NCBI GenBank assembly: GCA_040386155.1
Contig: JAZKFZ010000003.1
Span: forward strand, 248,001-312,000
DNA: 64,000 nt
Direction: 5' to 3'
DNA from: M0103 sp040386155
GTDB taxonomy: Bacteria > Bacteroidota > Bacteroidia > Flavobacteriales_D > Crocinitomicaceae
The position numbers were made by a program, and so were the translations under genes. Within the stretch, counting starts at the first letter, position 1; each line of letters opens with the position of its first letter. The notes below the pieces were generated by a model. It did no database searches, was not told the DNA's origin, and was given only the letters and a program-made list of their open reading frames with translations. This document shows positions 1 to 7,848 of the stretch, one piece after another.

Positions 1-555
1 ATTTTTTGACAATCGAAATGTGACTGAACAAATAACGTATTGATTTTTGAATTTGCGTTTAAAGACACTTTCTCGGTAGCCAAATTCACAACTTGCCACA
101 TCAAAATGATGCAACTCACCAGTTGCAATGTGCATTGCTTCTAATTCATGAAAGACATCTTTGATTTCTACTCCGTACGCGCCAATATTTTGCATCGGAC
201 TTGCGCCTACACTGCCTGGAATAAAGCTTAAGTTTTCGACTCCTCCGTAATTATTGTCGACACAATGCATCACAAATTCATGCCATACCTCTCCGGCACC
301 AGCTTTAACATAGTAATTCTCAGTGTCCTCTTTAACGAGTTCGATTCCTTTAATCTCATTGCGAAGTACCAATTGATCTACATCCTTGGTCAACAATAGA
401 TTACTTCCTCCGCCTAATATGAGTAAGTCCTTTCCCTTGTTTACATTCAGTATCGAACGTAGTTCGGCGGTAGAGTTAAAACGAGTGAATTCACTTGCGT
501 TAGCCGAAATTCCAAAGGTATTGTAGGGTTTTAAATCAACCATTCTTTCAATCAT
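1..555 (-). CDS. murB: UDP-N-acetylmuramate dehydrogenase MurB, N-terminal part (cut by window edge)
   Basis: The reverse strand is open for 185 codons from ATG at 555 to the left edge, so only the N-terminal part is present. MurB is the cytoplasmic flavoenzyme that reduces UDP-GlcNAc-enolpyruvate to UDP-MurNAc in peptidoglycan synthesis. The FAD-binding region shows PYNTFGI, LILGGGSNLLLT and IPGSVGASPMQNIGAYGVE. The YRESVFK motif, which carries the catalytic serine, marks the longer type I MurB of E. coli style. A second in-frame ATG at 543 (MVDLKPYNTFG) is an equally good start. A TAAATTTG box (560-567, reverse strand) ends four bases before the first ATG; if it is the -7 element, the mRNA would be almost leaderless or start at the second ATG. 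Family assignment is very secure. Confidence 0.95.
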   Translation of the reverse strand, partial: MIERMVDLKPYNTFGISANASEFTRFNSTAELRSILNVNKGKDLLILGGGSNLLLTKDVDQLVLRNEIKGIELVKEDTENYYVKAGAGEVWHEFVMHCVDNNYGGVENLSFIPGSVGASPMQNIGAYGVEIKDVFHELEAMHIATGELHHFDVASCEFGYRESVFKRKFKNQYVICSVTFRLSKN

Positions 556-645
556 GAGGCAAATTTAATGAATTTACGTTCAACATGATTGTCAACAGAA
601 TTTTTAAGATTTCAATTTTTTAACATTTTTTTAAGCTTAGACCTA

Positions 646-675
646 TTGCAGATTAAATTTAATGGCGTACATTTG
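646..675 (+). promoter_or_regulatory. Bacteroidota-type promoter with no gene directly behind it
   Basis: TTG at 646-648, 19 nt, then TACATTTG at 668-675, an exact match to the TAnnTTTG -7 consensus at normal spacing. Transcription would start near 680. No plausible reading frame begins here before the terminator at 743-783. Confidence 0.6.
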
Positions 676-679
676 TTCT

Positions 680-785
680 AAGAAAATACAATAGTAGTAG
701 TTGTAGTTTTTTTTAGGTTTTATAGTTTTAGCATGGTTTAGTAAAAAGAGCAACAAGTTCCATTAGAATTTGTTGCTCTTTTTGA
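680..785 (+). ncRNA. candidate small RNA, or leader with attenuator for the downstream DUF5723 gene
   Basis: This unit lies between a consensus promoter (646-675) and a strong intrinsic terminator (743-783). The neighbour to the left (murB) is on the other strand, so the terminator cannot serve a forward upstream gene. The unit is U- and G-rich in its first half and has no reading frame of note. Either it is a free sRNA of about 105 nt, or it is the leader of the gene at 837 with the hairpin as attenuator. The exact 5' end is inferred. Confidence 0.45.
743..783 (+). terminator. strong intrinsic terminator
   Basis: A perfect 14-bp inverted repeat (AAAAAGAGCAACAA at 743-756 and its complement at 770-783) with a 13-nt loop; the 3' arm ends in a T run. 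It ends the candidate sRNA and sits 54 bp before the start of the DUF5723 gene. Confidence 0.8.
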
Positions 786-836
786 TTTTATAAACTTTAT
801 TTTCTACCTTCATTCTAAATTTTACTGCAAACTCTT

Positions 837-2327
837 ATGAAAGTTTTTATCGCAAGTGCATTAATGATGCTGATCTGTGTGAACGCAGGAGCTCAAAGTC
901 AAGGTGTTGCGTACACCGCTGTTGGAAAAGGGGTTGCCACTACCTTTGTAACGGATTATCATACGCTAGGGATCAATACGTCAGCACTTGGTTGGAAAAA
1001 CGAATATGGAAAGCGTTTCACCATCGGGATGACAGAATTTGGATTTGGAATGTATTCAGATTCACTGGATGTAACGCGCCTGCGAAAATTATACAAAGCA
1101 ATGAGAACTCAAATTGCTGGAAATGAAGAGGAACCAGCTGATTGGGACGAACAAAAGCAATACGCTACCGATTACTTGAATAAAGGAGTGGCCATCTTTG
1201 CAAATTACAACTGGGGTGGATTTGCCTTTCAGAATGAAAAATTTGGCGGAATTGCTGTCAGTGTGAACGAAAACTATCAATGGTATTCAAAGCTGAGTGA
1301 AAACACAACAGATATCCTTTTCAACGGTAAATTGGCTGAGTATTTTGATTCATTGACTATTGTTTTTGGTAATGATACTAGTATGATTGCGAATGGACAG
1401 TATTCTGATGACACCTTAAATGCTGTGATCATGGGGTCAATTTCAACGCCTTTGAATTTAAGCGCCATGACAAATGGTACTGAAATTAGAATGGCATGGA
1501 ATCGTTTTTACAATGTTGGATACGGTAGAAAGTTATTCGGTAAAGATTCTCTTTTTGTGTTGTACGGAGGAATAGGCGGTCGCTATATTCAGTCAATGGC
1601 CATGTTTGATATGGTTTCAGATGACGACGGATTAAGAATGTACTCTTCAGTTTCTCCAAATTTCAATATCGATTATGGGTCCATTGCGAATTTGAATCCT
1701 TCGACGTATTCTCAGCAAGGTCGAGGCTTACCAAAGTCAGTTGGGAGTGGTTATGGGATCGATTTATCGCTTAGTGCTATTCTCTTCAATAGATTAAAAA
1801 TCGCGGTGGCAGCCAATAATATTGGTTCAGTCACCTATGACCGAAATGTGTATAGAGTAAAGGATACTTTGGTAGCTAATCTGCAGTTGGCAGGATTGAG
1901 TGAGTACAATATCACGCAAGCGGTCAACCAGTTTTTGCAAGATGGTGGAATCCTTGAATTGGAAGGAGTTGAGAAATACACTATCAACAATGCTGCAAAT
2001 CTTCGTATTGGTGCAAGCTTTGATTTTGGTAAGATTGCCAAAATTGGAGTTGACTTTGTAGCGCCATTCAATCGGCAAAATCCAGGAAGTTTTGCAAATC
2101 CAGTTTTTTCAGTAGGAGGTGAAATTCGTCCTGTGAAATGGTTGGCCATTAGTGCGGGGTATTTTGGTGGAGGAATCTATAAGAACAATATGCCCGTAGG
2201 AATTAATTTTAGTTTCAAGGATGGAACGTATGAATTTGGAATTTCTTCCTATGATGCTTTGACGTTCTTTATGAATAATTCGAATAGTATTTCAGCTGCT
2301 TTTGGCGTTGCTAGAGTGCGATTTTAG
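837..2327 (+). CDS. DUF5723 family outer-membrane-type protein
   Basis: A 496-residue protein with a signal peptide (MKVFIASALMMLICVNAGAQ). The body, rich in Gly and aromatic residues with alternating strands, resembles the DUF5723 family of Bacteroidota, thought to be outer-membrane beta-barrels; I infer this from overall pattern, not from a catalytic motif. The N-terminal stretch GVAYTAVGKGVATTF and the terminal strand ending in RVRF (aromatic last residue) fit a barrel. The gene follows a terminator hairpin at 743-783 and converges on the Nudix gene, overlapping it by 17 bp. Function unknown; a surface or transport role is possible. Confidence 0.7.
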   Translation: MKVFIASALMMLICVNAGAQSQGVAYTAVGKGVATTFVTDYHTLGINTSALGWKNEYGKRFTIGMTEFGFGMYSDSLDVTRLRKLYKAMRTQIAGNEEEPADWDEQKQYATDYLNKGVAIFANYNWGGFAFQNEKFGGIAVSVNENYQWYSKLSENTTDILFNGKLAEYFDSLTIVFGNDTSMIANGQYSDDTLNAVIMGSISTPLNLSAMTNGTEIRMAWNRFYNVGYGRKLFGKDSLFVLYGGIGGRYIQSMAMFDMVSDDDGLRMYSSVSPNFNIDYGSIANLNPSTYSQQGRGLPKSVGSGYGIDLSLSAILFNRLKIAVAANNIGSVTYDRNVYRVKDTLVANLQLAGLSEYNITQAVNQFLQDGGILELEGVEKYTINNAANLRIGASFDFGKIAKIGVDFVAPFNRQNPGSFANPVFSVGGEIRPVKWLAISAGYFGGGIYKNNMPVGINFSFKDGTYEFGISSYDALTFFMNNSNSISAAFGVARVRF

Positions 2328-2955
2328 TTCGCTTTAGTAGTTCGTTGAGTTCATTGAGCACGAGTGCTGTGGCGCCCCAAATAAATTTGTTTTGGATGTG
2401 GAATCCTGGAACATTTTTGAGAATGTATTCTTTTTGCATCGGGAGATCTTTCGTAATTCGAACCTCTTCTTTATTGAAGGTTTCCAATGTTACTGATAGA
2501 ATTGATGCTACCTCGCGGATATCTGGGGTGAAAGAAAGTTCTTCACTTACATAATAGAGATGAGGATGCATCAAAAAACTACTCACTGGAATAAAAACAT
2601 CTGTAAGTTGACCAATGTAATGTTCATCCTGCAACGCGAGACCAATTTCTTCAAAGCATTCTCTTCGTGCTGTAAATTCATGGTTGGCATCTGTGGGTTC
2701 CATTTTTCCTCCGGGAAAAGCTATTTGACCACTGTGCGCTCCATCGTAGGTTGGTCGCTCAATTAAGATCACTTGATGTTGATTATTCTGCTCAGAGATA
2801 ATTACAGCAACGGCAGAAACTTTATAGTTGTCGGCATCTTGAATGGCTAGACTTGAAATTTTTCTGTTGAGTGGCGCCATAGGTAAATGAGCACTTTCAC
2901 CTGGCAGGCCTTGATTTAGTGCAGAAATTAATAGCGATTTTAGATCACTTGCCAT
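2311..2955 (-). CDS. Nudix hydrolase, CoA pyrophosphatase-like
   Basis: A 214-residue protein of the NudL/YeaB (CoA pyrophosphatase) kind, which cleaves CoA to phosphopantetheine and 3',5'-ADP. The Nudix box lies at about residues 82-106: GGKMEPTDAN followed by RRECFEEIGL, which supplies the metal-binding REuxEE core. The preceding HSGQIAFPGGK stretch is typical of the CoA-active subfamily. The start overlaps the stop of the upstream lipoprotein gene by one base (TAATG), so translation is probably coupled. The 3' end overlaps the convergent DUF5723 gene. The exact substrate is an inference. Confidence 0.85.
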   Translation of the reverse strand: MASDLKSLLISALNQGLPGESAHLPMAPLNRKISSLAIQDADNYKVSAVAVIISEQNNQHQVILIERPTYDGAHSGQIAFPGGKMEPTDANHEFTARRECFEEIGLALQDEHYIGQLTDVFIPVSSFLMHPHLYYVSEELSFTPDIREVASILSVTLETFNKEEVRITKDLPMQKEYILKNVPGFHIQNKFIWGATALVLNELNELLKRTKIAL

Positions 2956-3551
2956 TATTTTTCAATCGAGTTTAGAATTTTTAGGTAATCATCATAAAAG
3001 TACCCCATGTTTTTTTGAGGTCCAATCATCTGAAAGACATAAATTTTCTTGTCGATTGCAATTGATGAAATGAAATAGCTGTTACTTGGTGAGGAGCTTG
3101 AGCTATACGTACTTCCAGCAACCACTTGCGTAAAGCCTTCAAATCCAACAGATTTGGATACATTTTTCCGCACAGATGTTTCTTGGAAATTCAAAGTAGA
3201 GGAGCGTTTATTAACGTAATAGGAATGAATCAACTCTAAATTTGGAACCGTATCTTCTCGTAGGAGGCGCAATTTCGCGCAGTAATTTTCATCGAACGAT
3301 TCAACTGTAAAGTACATGCCCAGTTGAGGAATACTTTTTTCAAAACCTTTTGGTTGAACAGTGAGGTTGCCGTTTGAATAATTTCCTTCAAAGAGTTTTG
3401 ATAGTTTGAACTTTATTTTTCCGTGCACACGTTGTTCTAGCTGTGGTAAATCCATTTTACTTGAAAGCACCAATTTTGAAGAATTCTGTGAACCCCTTGA
3501 AGGACATGCCGTTAAAGTGGCTAAAATCAGAAAACAATACAGGAATTTCAT
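2955..3551 (-). CDS. predicted lipoprotein of unknown function
   Basis: A 198-residue protein with a lipoprotein signal: MKFLYCFLILATLTAC, cleavage before Cys16. The mature part is hydrophilic with a serine-rich patch (TYSSSSSPSNS) and no motif I recognise. It is the first gene of a two-gene unit with the Nudix hydrolase and is divergent from trhO, separated by 104 bp. A TATCTTCG sequence at 3557-3564 on the reverse strand is one base from the -7 consensus. No function is proposed. Confidence 0.75.
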   Translation of the reverse strand: MKFLYCFLILATLTACPSRGSQNSSKLVLSSKMDLPQLEQRVHGKIKFKLSKLFEGNYSNGNLTVQPKGFEKSIPQLGMYFTVESFDENYCAKLRLLREDTVPNLELIHSYYVNKRSSTLNFQETSVRKNVSKSVGFEGFTQVVAGSTYSSSSSPSNSYFISSIAIDKKIYVFQMIGPQKNMGYFYDDYLKILNSIEK

Positions 3552-3594
3552 CTACACGAAGATATAATTTTAAATCATTCTAATCATCATCTTG

Positions 3595-3628
3595 TTGATT
3601 GGAAATCGTGCATTTTTTGATAATTTTG
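3595..3628 (+). promoter_or_regulatory. probable promoter of the trhO-lgt run
   Basis: TTG at 3595-3597, 23 nt, then TAATTTTG at 3621-3628 (exact TAnnTTTG). The spacing is at the upper end of the usual range. The ATG of trhO follows 27 nt later. Confidence 0.5.
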
Positions 3629-3655
3629 TCTTTTCTTTATTAAAATCAACATAGC

Positions 3656-4747
3656 ATGCAACTGTGGAATACATTTAGTAAGGAGGAATTAGTGGATCAA
3701 TTGCGTAAAAAGGGACATCGTTTTGTAACAGTTTCTTTTTATCAATATGCTAAAATCCCTAATCCTCAAGTTTTTAGAGACCATCTTTTTCAAATGTGGT
3801 CGAATCTTGAAGTCGTCGGAAGAACCTATGTAGCCACCGAAGGCATCAATGCGCAAATTGCCATCCCAGTAGAAAAATTAGATCAATTTCGAATCGATTT
3901 AGATCAAATTGACTTTTTAAATGGGATCCGTTTGAATTATGCGGTCGATGATGCAGAAGCAGAATTTCCATTCTTGAAGTTAAAAATCAAAGTCCGAAAT
4001 AAAATTTTGGCAGATGGTTTAGATGATCAAACGTTTGATGTGACCAACAAAGGAATTCATCTCAATGCGGATGAGTTTAATAAATTAACCGATGATCCTT
4101 CCACCATTTTGATCGATTTCAGAAATCATTATGAATGGGAAGTTGGTCATTTTTCTTCGGCTATCTTGCCCGATGTTGATACATTTAGAGATTCGCTTCC
4201 CCTCATTGAAAATGAATATTTAAAGGGTAATGAGGATAAAAATGTGGTCATGTATTGTACCGGTGGAATTCGCTGTGAAAAAGCATCCGCTTGGTTCAAG
4301 CACCGTGGGTTTAAAAATGTTCATCAGCTAGAAGGTGGAATCATCAAGTATGCAAACGATTGCAAGGAGCAAGGATTAGATAATAAGTTCATTGGGAAAA
4401 ATTTTGTGTTTGATGAGCGTCGTGGCGAACGAATTTCAGACGATATAATTGCTGTTTGTCACCAGTGTGGAGTACCTGCAGATGATCATACTAATTGTAT
4501 CAATGATGCCTGCCATCTTCTATTCATCCAGTGTGCTAGTTGCAAAGAAAAAATGGAAAATTGTTGTTCTGATGATTGTTTAACTACGATTCATTTACCT
4601 GAGGAAGAGCAAAAATTACTACGTAAAGGAAAAGAGGCTTCTAATAAAATATTTAAGAAAGGTCGCTCTGAGAATTTAAAATTTAAAGCGCACAAGGAAA
4701 AACCTTTATCTTTAGTCGATAATTTGAAAGGAGAACAACGTGATTAA
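3656..4747 (+). CDS. trhO: tRNA uridine(34) hydroxylase TrhO (rhodanese family)
   Basis: A 363-residue protein of the YceA/TrhO family, which uses oxygen to hydroxylate U34 of tRNA on the way to (methoxy/carboxymethoxy)uridine. An N-terminal acylphosphatase-like part (about 20-115) precedes a rhodanese domain (about 130-235) with the active-site loop around Cys201 (YCTGGIRCEKAS). The C-terminal region holds several Cys pairs (CHQCGVP, CASCKEKMENCC), as in the family, presumably binding zinc. The downstream lgt start lies inside the end of this gene (8-bp overlap), so the two are likely co-translated. Identification is secure; the product nucleoside in this organism is inferred. Confidence 0.93.
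   Translation: MQLWNTFSKEELVDQLRKKGHRFVTVSFYQYAKIPNPQVFRDHLFQMWSNLEVVGRTYVATEGINAQIAIPVEKLDQFRIDLDQIDFLNGIRLNYAVDDAEAEFPFLKLKIKVRNKILADGLDDQTFDVTNKGIHLNADEFNKLTDDPSTILIDFRNHYEWEVGHFSSAILPDVDTFRDSLPLIENEYLKGNEDKNVVMYCTGGIRCEKASAWFKHRGFKNVHQLEGGIIKYANDCKEQGLDNKFIGKNFVFDERRGERISDDIIAVCHQCGVPADDHTNCINDACHLLFIQCASCKEKMENCCSDDCLTTIHLPEEEQKLLRKGKEASNKIFKKGRSENLKFKAHKEKPLSLVDNLKGEQRD
4726..4733 (+). promoter_or_regulatory. ribosome binding site fixing the GTG start of lgt
   Basis: GAAAGGAG, six bases before GTG at 4740 and inside the coding region of trhO. It supports the overlapping GTG start over any later codon. Confidence 0.6.
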
Positions 4748-5603
4748 TGTAATACATTGGAATTTAACCGCTGAGATTATTGACGGTTGGAAGACCCCGA
4801 ACTGGTATAGTATTTTATTTGTGAGTGGGATGATTATCGGCTACTTTGTAGTTCGAAAAATGTTCCGTAATGAAGAAATTGCCGACGAAAAATTAGATAA
4901 GCTGGTATTGTACATGGTGATTCCAACAATTGTTGGGGCTCGACTTGGTGCTGTATTGTTTTATGGACCTTGGTATGATACCTTTGATTCTGCTGGTTTT
5001 TTGTTGGAGCGCGGTTATTTCTCGCATCCGATCGATATCTTGAAAGTGTACGAGGGCGGATTGGCAAGTCACGGAGCTGCCATTGCCATCTTGATTTCAT
5101 TGTTTCTTTATAAGAAGTACGTCGTTCAGAAATCGTTTTTGTGGATTTTGGACCGCATTTCAGCACCAATAGCAATCGGAGGCACCTTCATTCGATTAGG
5201 AAATTTAATGAATCACGAAATTGTTGGAAAACCATCAGATGCTCCTTGGGCATTTAGTTTTTCGCATTATTACAATGATGTGACAAAAATGTACGATCCA
5301 ACACCTCGTCATCCAGCGCAGTTGTACGAGGCAATTTGTTACTTTATTGGTTTTTGGATCTTGCTGTATTTCTATTGGAACCGTGAAAAATACAAGCAGC
5401 CAGGATTCGTTTTCGGAGTGTTCCTAATTATCATTTTTGGCGCGAGAATTTTAATTGAATTCATCAAGGAAAATCAAAGTGATACCGATACTTGGATTCA
5501 ACAGAGCACTTTATTGAATACTGGACAGTGGTTGAGTGTTCCTTTAGTATTAACCGGTATGTTTTTGATTTATAGATCGTACAAACGTCCTGCATTGAAC
5601 TAG
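4740..5603 (+). CDS. lgt: prolipoprotein diacylglyceryl transferase Lgt
   Basis: A 287-residue inner-membrane enzyme that transfers diacylglycerol from phosphatidylglycerol to the lipobox Cys of prolipoproteins. About seven membrane segments are visible. Conserved pieces are GARLGAVLFYG, YEGGLASHGAAI, LGNLMNHEIVG and RHPAQLYEA. The start is GTG at 4740, chosen because a good ribosome binding site (GAAAGGAG, 4726-4733) stands six bases before it, within the end of trhO. Strong Shine-Dalgarno sites are rare in this phylum, so it is notable. The next gene, itself a lipoprotein, begins three bases after the stop. Confidence 0.96.
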   Translation: MINVIHWNLTAEIIDGWKTPNWYSILFVSGMIIGYFVVRKMFRNEEIADEKLDKLVLYMVIPTIVGARLGAVLFYGPWYDTFDSAGFLLERGYFSHPIDILKVYEGGLASHGAAIAILISLFLYKKYVVQKSFLWILDRISAPIAIGGTFIRLGNLMNHEIVGKPSDAPWAFSFSHYYNDVTKMYDPTPRHPAQLYEAICYFIGFWILLYFYWNREKYKQPGFVFGVFLIIIFGARILIEFIKENQSDTDTWIQQSTLLNTGQWLSVPLVLTGMFLIYRSYKRPALN

Positions 5604-5606
5604 TGT

Positions 5607-6467
5607 ATGAAAAAATTCAACTTATTTATTTGTGCATTAGTGCTTATCACTTCATGTGATGAACGACCAAAGACAACTTCTAGTGAAGCAAATGGTGCAC
5701 ATGAGCTAGTGGCAGAAGATACGATTCCAAAAGATAGTACATGGCTTGTTAAAGGTAAATATGGAATTGATCTAAAGGGAAAATTGAGTGAGGATGAGGA
5801 AGAGAGTAATTTTTTCTTTGTGTATTCTTTTTATAAATCTACCTCTGAACTAGCTTTGGATTACCAGCGAAAAGTAAACCAATTGATTTTGCGTTCAATG
5901 AAGTATGAGGGCTTGAGTCAAGTTCAATTAAAAGACGGTGAAAATTTGTCAGAAAAGAACTTTAAGACGCACATCAATGACATTCAAACAGAATACAGTG
6001 AAGCGCTTAAAGAAAACTCAGAAATGTTTGATTGGTCGTACAATCAGTCCATTGAAATCGATACTTCTTATCGCGATTTTGTTACATTGACTGTTTGGAA
6101 AGAAGGTTACACGGGTGGAGCACATGGATCAGTGAATAGTATGCACACCTTGGTGAGTAAAAGCACTGGTAAAGAATTGAAATTGGAAGATGTTTTTCAA
6201 AATGTTAAGAAATTAGAGTTGATTGCTGAGGATTATTTTCGTGCACAAAACGAAATGTCGCAGGAGGACAATTTTGAAGAAGCTGGTTATTGGTTCGAGG
6301 AAGGTTTTAAGTTGAATAATAACTTCTATTTCTCTGAAAAGAATTTAGTTTTTCAATACAATCAATATGAAATCGCTCCTTATGTAATGGGAATGCCGAG
6401 CATTGAAATTCCAATTTCAAAAATTAAATCTCTTTTGAAAATTTCATTGGAAAAAAGTCCAAAATAG
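5607..6467 (+). CDS. DUF3298/RsiV-like lipoprotein
   Basis: A 286-residue protein with a lipoprotein signal (MKKFNLFICALVLITSC, Cys17). The C-terminal half matches the DUF3298 (RsiV-type) pattern: GYTGGAHGS with a following strand, then the LEDVF region and a final FYFSEKNLVFQYN...YEIAPY...EIPISKIKSLL. Related domains occur in the anti-sigma factor RsiV and in periplasmic proteins that bind lysozyme or wall components. No transmembrane anti-sigma part is present here, so only a periplasmic or surface lipoprotein role is inferred. The stop overlaps the next GTG (TAGTG), coupling it to prmC. Confidence 0.8.
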   Translation: MKKFNLFICALVLITSCDERPKTTSSEANGAHELVAEDTIPKDSTWLVKGKYGIDLKGKLSEDEEESNFFFVYSFYKSTSELALDYQRKVNQLILRSMKYEGLSQVQLKDGENLSEKNFKTHINDIQTEYSEALKENSEMFDWSYNQSIEIDTSYRDFVTLTVWKEGYTGGAHGSVNSMHTLVSKSTGKELKLEDVFQNVKKLELIAEDYFRAQNEMSQEDNFEEAGYWFEEGFKLNNNFYFSEKNLVFQYNQYEIAPYVMGMPSIEIPISKIKSLLKISLEKSPK

Positions 6468-7339
6468 TGTTTGTACAAACCAATTCCATTCGAGCGGTAA
6501 AAGACTATTTTAATAGTCGCTTAGCTGATTTGTTTTCTGAGAGTGAAATCCGCTCCATCGCTAAACAGTCAATTATGCAACGGTTGAACTTGAGTGCAAG
6601 CGATTATTTGATGGCAGATGCAAGTTTAGTTTCTGAGTCGGATTTATTGTTTTTTCGTTCGATAGTAAAGCGATTGCAAAATGAGGAACCATTGCAATAC
6701 CTACTTGGAGAAACTTCATTTTGTGATTTAGAATTGAAGATTGATAAACGCGCATTAATTCCACGTCCTGAAACCGAAGAATTGGTCAACCTTGTTTTGA
6801 GTCAATACTCAAATGATCATTCTTACACGATAATGGATCTTTGTACTGGTTCAGGGTGTATTGCCTTGGCCTTAAAGTCAGTTTTGTCGCAAAGCGAAAT
6901 TCACGCAATGGATTTTTCAGCGGATGCACTTGATTTAGCGAAAGAAAATGGAATAGAAACAGATCTTCAATGTGTTTGGCATCATTTCGATGCAACGAAA
7001 AAAGAAGGTTATCTGCAATTTAATCCAAAATCTTTCGACGCTTGGGTGTCAAACCCACCTTACATTCCAAATGCAGAGAGAGTAAGTATGGATTTTAATG
7101 TTTTAGGGTATGAGCCCTCGATGGCATTATTTGTGGATGACAACGATCCTTTATTATTCTATAGAAAAATTGCAGAGGCAGCATTGATCTATCTTAAAAG
7201 CGGTGGAATGTTATTTTTCGAAATCCATGAAAACTTTGGGAAAGAAACAGTTGATTTACTAGAAGGTTTAAATTTTTCCTCGGTAAAGTTACACCATGAT
7301 TTGCAAGGAAAAAGTAGAATGGTGGAAGCGACCGTGTAA
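6467..7339 (+). CDS. prmC: peptide chain release factor N5-glutamine methyltransferase PrmC
   Basis: A 290-residue SAM-dependent enzyme that methylates the GGQ glutamine of release factors RF1 and RF2. The N-terminal helical domain (1-85) is followed by a Rossmann fold with DLCTGSGCIAL (about 124-134) and the substrate-binding NPPY motif at 196-199. The start is GTG at 6467, overlapping the stop of the previous gene by one base. It ends the run trhO-lgt-DUF3298-prmC. The family call is secure. Confidence 0.95.
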   Translation: MFVQTNSIRAVKDYFNSRLADLFSESEIRSIAKQSIMQRLNLSASDYLMADASLVSESDLLFFRSIVKRLQNEEPLQYLLGETSFCDLELKIDKRALIPRPETEELVNLVLSQYSNDHSYTIMDLCTGSGCIALALKSVLSQSEIHAMDFSADALDLAKENGIETDLQCVWHHFDATKKEGYLQFNPKSFDAWVSNPPYIPNAERVSMDFNVLGYEPSMALFVDDNDPLLFYRKIAEAALIYLKSGGMLFFEIHENFGKETVDLLEGLNFSSVKLHHDLQGKSRMVEATV

Positions 7340-7451
7340 GCATTTTCTTTAAGACGATATTTCCACAATGATTCGAAATTTCTTTGAAGAATCACTTTCT
7401 GAAATAGCTATTAAAACTGTAGATTACATTTTCACTCCTCAAAAAAATGAC

Positions 7452-7484
7452 ACAAAAAAAATCCCGATTTAAAAAACCGGGATT
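7452..7484 (-). terminator. intrinsic terminator of rpmH
   Basis: Stem AATCCCG (7460-7466) and CGGGATT (7478-7484) with an 11-nt loop; the A run at 7453-7460 becomes the T run on the reverse strand. The same stem recurs behind glnN and rplI. Confidence 0.75.
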
Positions 7485-7509
7485 CCAAATATGTTTTAGA
7501 AAAAACGAA

Positions 7510-7671
7510 TTAACGTTTGTGGAATGGCTCGTCAGAAACTGTTAATTTTTTTCTTCCTTTAGCGCGACGTGCAGCCAATACTCGTCTACCGTTTTTTGAT
7601 GCCATGCGTGAGCGGAAACCGTGTTTGTTTCTTCTTTTTCTTACCGATGGTTGAAACGTTCTTTTACTCAT
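7510..7671 (-). CDS. rpmH: 50S ribosomal protein L34
   Basis: A 53-residue, strongly basic protein starting MSKRTFQPSVRKRRNKHGF and continuing with FRSRMASKNGRRVLAARRAKGRK, the hallmark of L34. L34 binds 23S rRNA in the large subunit. The C-terminal tail (LTVSDEPFHKR) is longer than in E. coli, as common in Bacteroidota. It stands alone here, without the rnpA-dnaA neighbours seen in many bacteria. A consensus promoter lies at 7714-7742 and a terminator at 7452-7484. Confidence 0.97.
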   Translation of the reverse strand: MSKRTFQPSVRKRRNKHGFRSRMASKNGRRVLAARRAKGRKKLTVSDEPFHKR

Positions 7672-7713
7672 AATATTATCGTTTTAACTTCTAATTGTCT
7701 AAAATTGGGAATG

Positions 7714-7742
7714 CAAAGATATGTTTTTTTTCATTATTTCAA
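7714..7742 (-). promoter_or_regulatory. promoter of rpmH
   Basis: Read on the reverse strand: TTG (7742-7740), 18 nt, TATCTTTG (7721-7714). This is an exact match to the Bacteroidota consensus, about 43 bases before the L34 start. Confidence 0.7.
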
Positions 7743-7824
7743 ACATTTCCACAAAAAAAACAAAGAATTTTTTCTTTTGAATGATTTTTATGCTGTAAAG
7801 TTAAGATTTCCAGCAAAAGGAGAT

Positions 7825-7832
7825 TAAATTTG
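7825..7832 (+). promoter_or_regulatory. -7 promoter element of the ABC exporter gene
   Basis: TAAATTTG, an exact -7 consensus 16 bases before ATG at 7849. No TTG stands at the expected distance upstream, so the site is only moderately supported. Confidence 0.4.
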
Positions 7833-7848
7833 TACTCAATTAGAGGAA

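Noticed and set aside
7621..7827. Forward 68-codon frame at the rpmH locus
   Set aside because: It is the shadow of L34 on the other strand, and it runs through the rpmH promoter.
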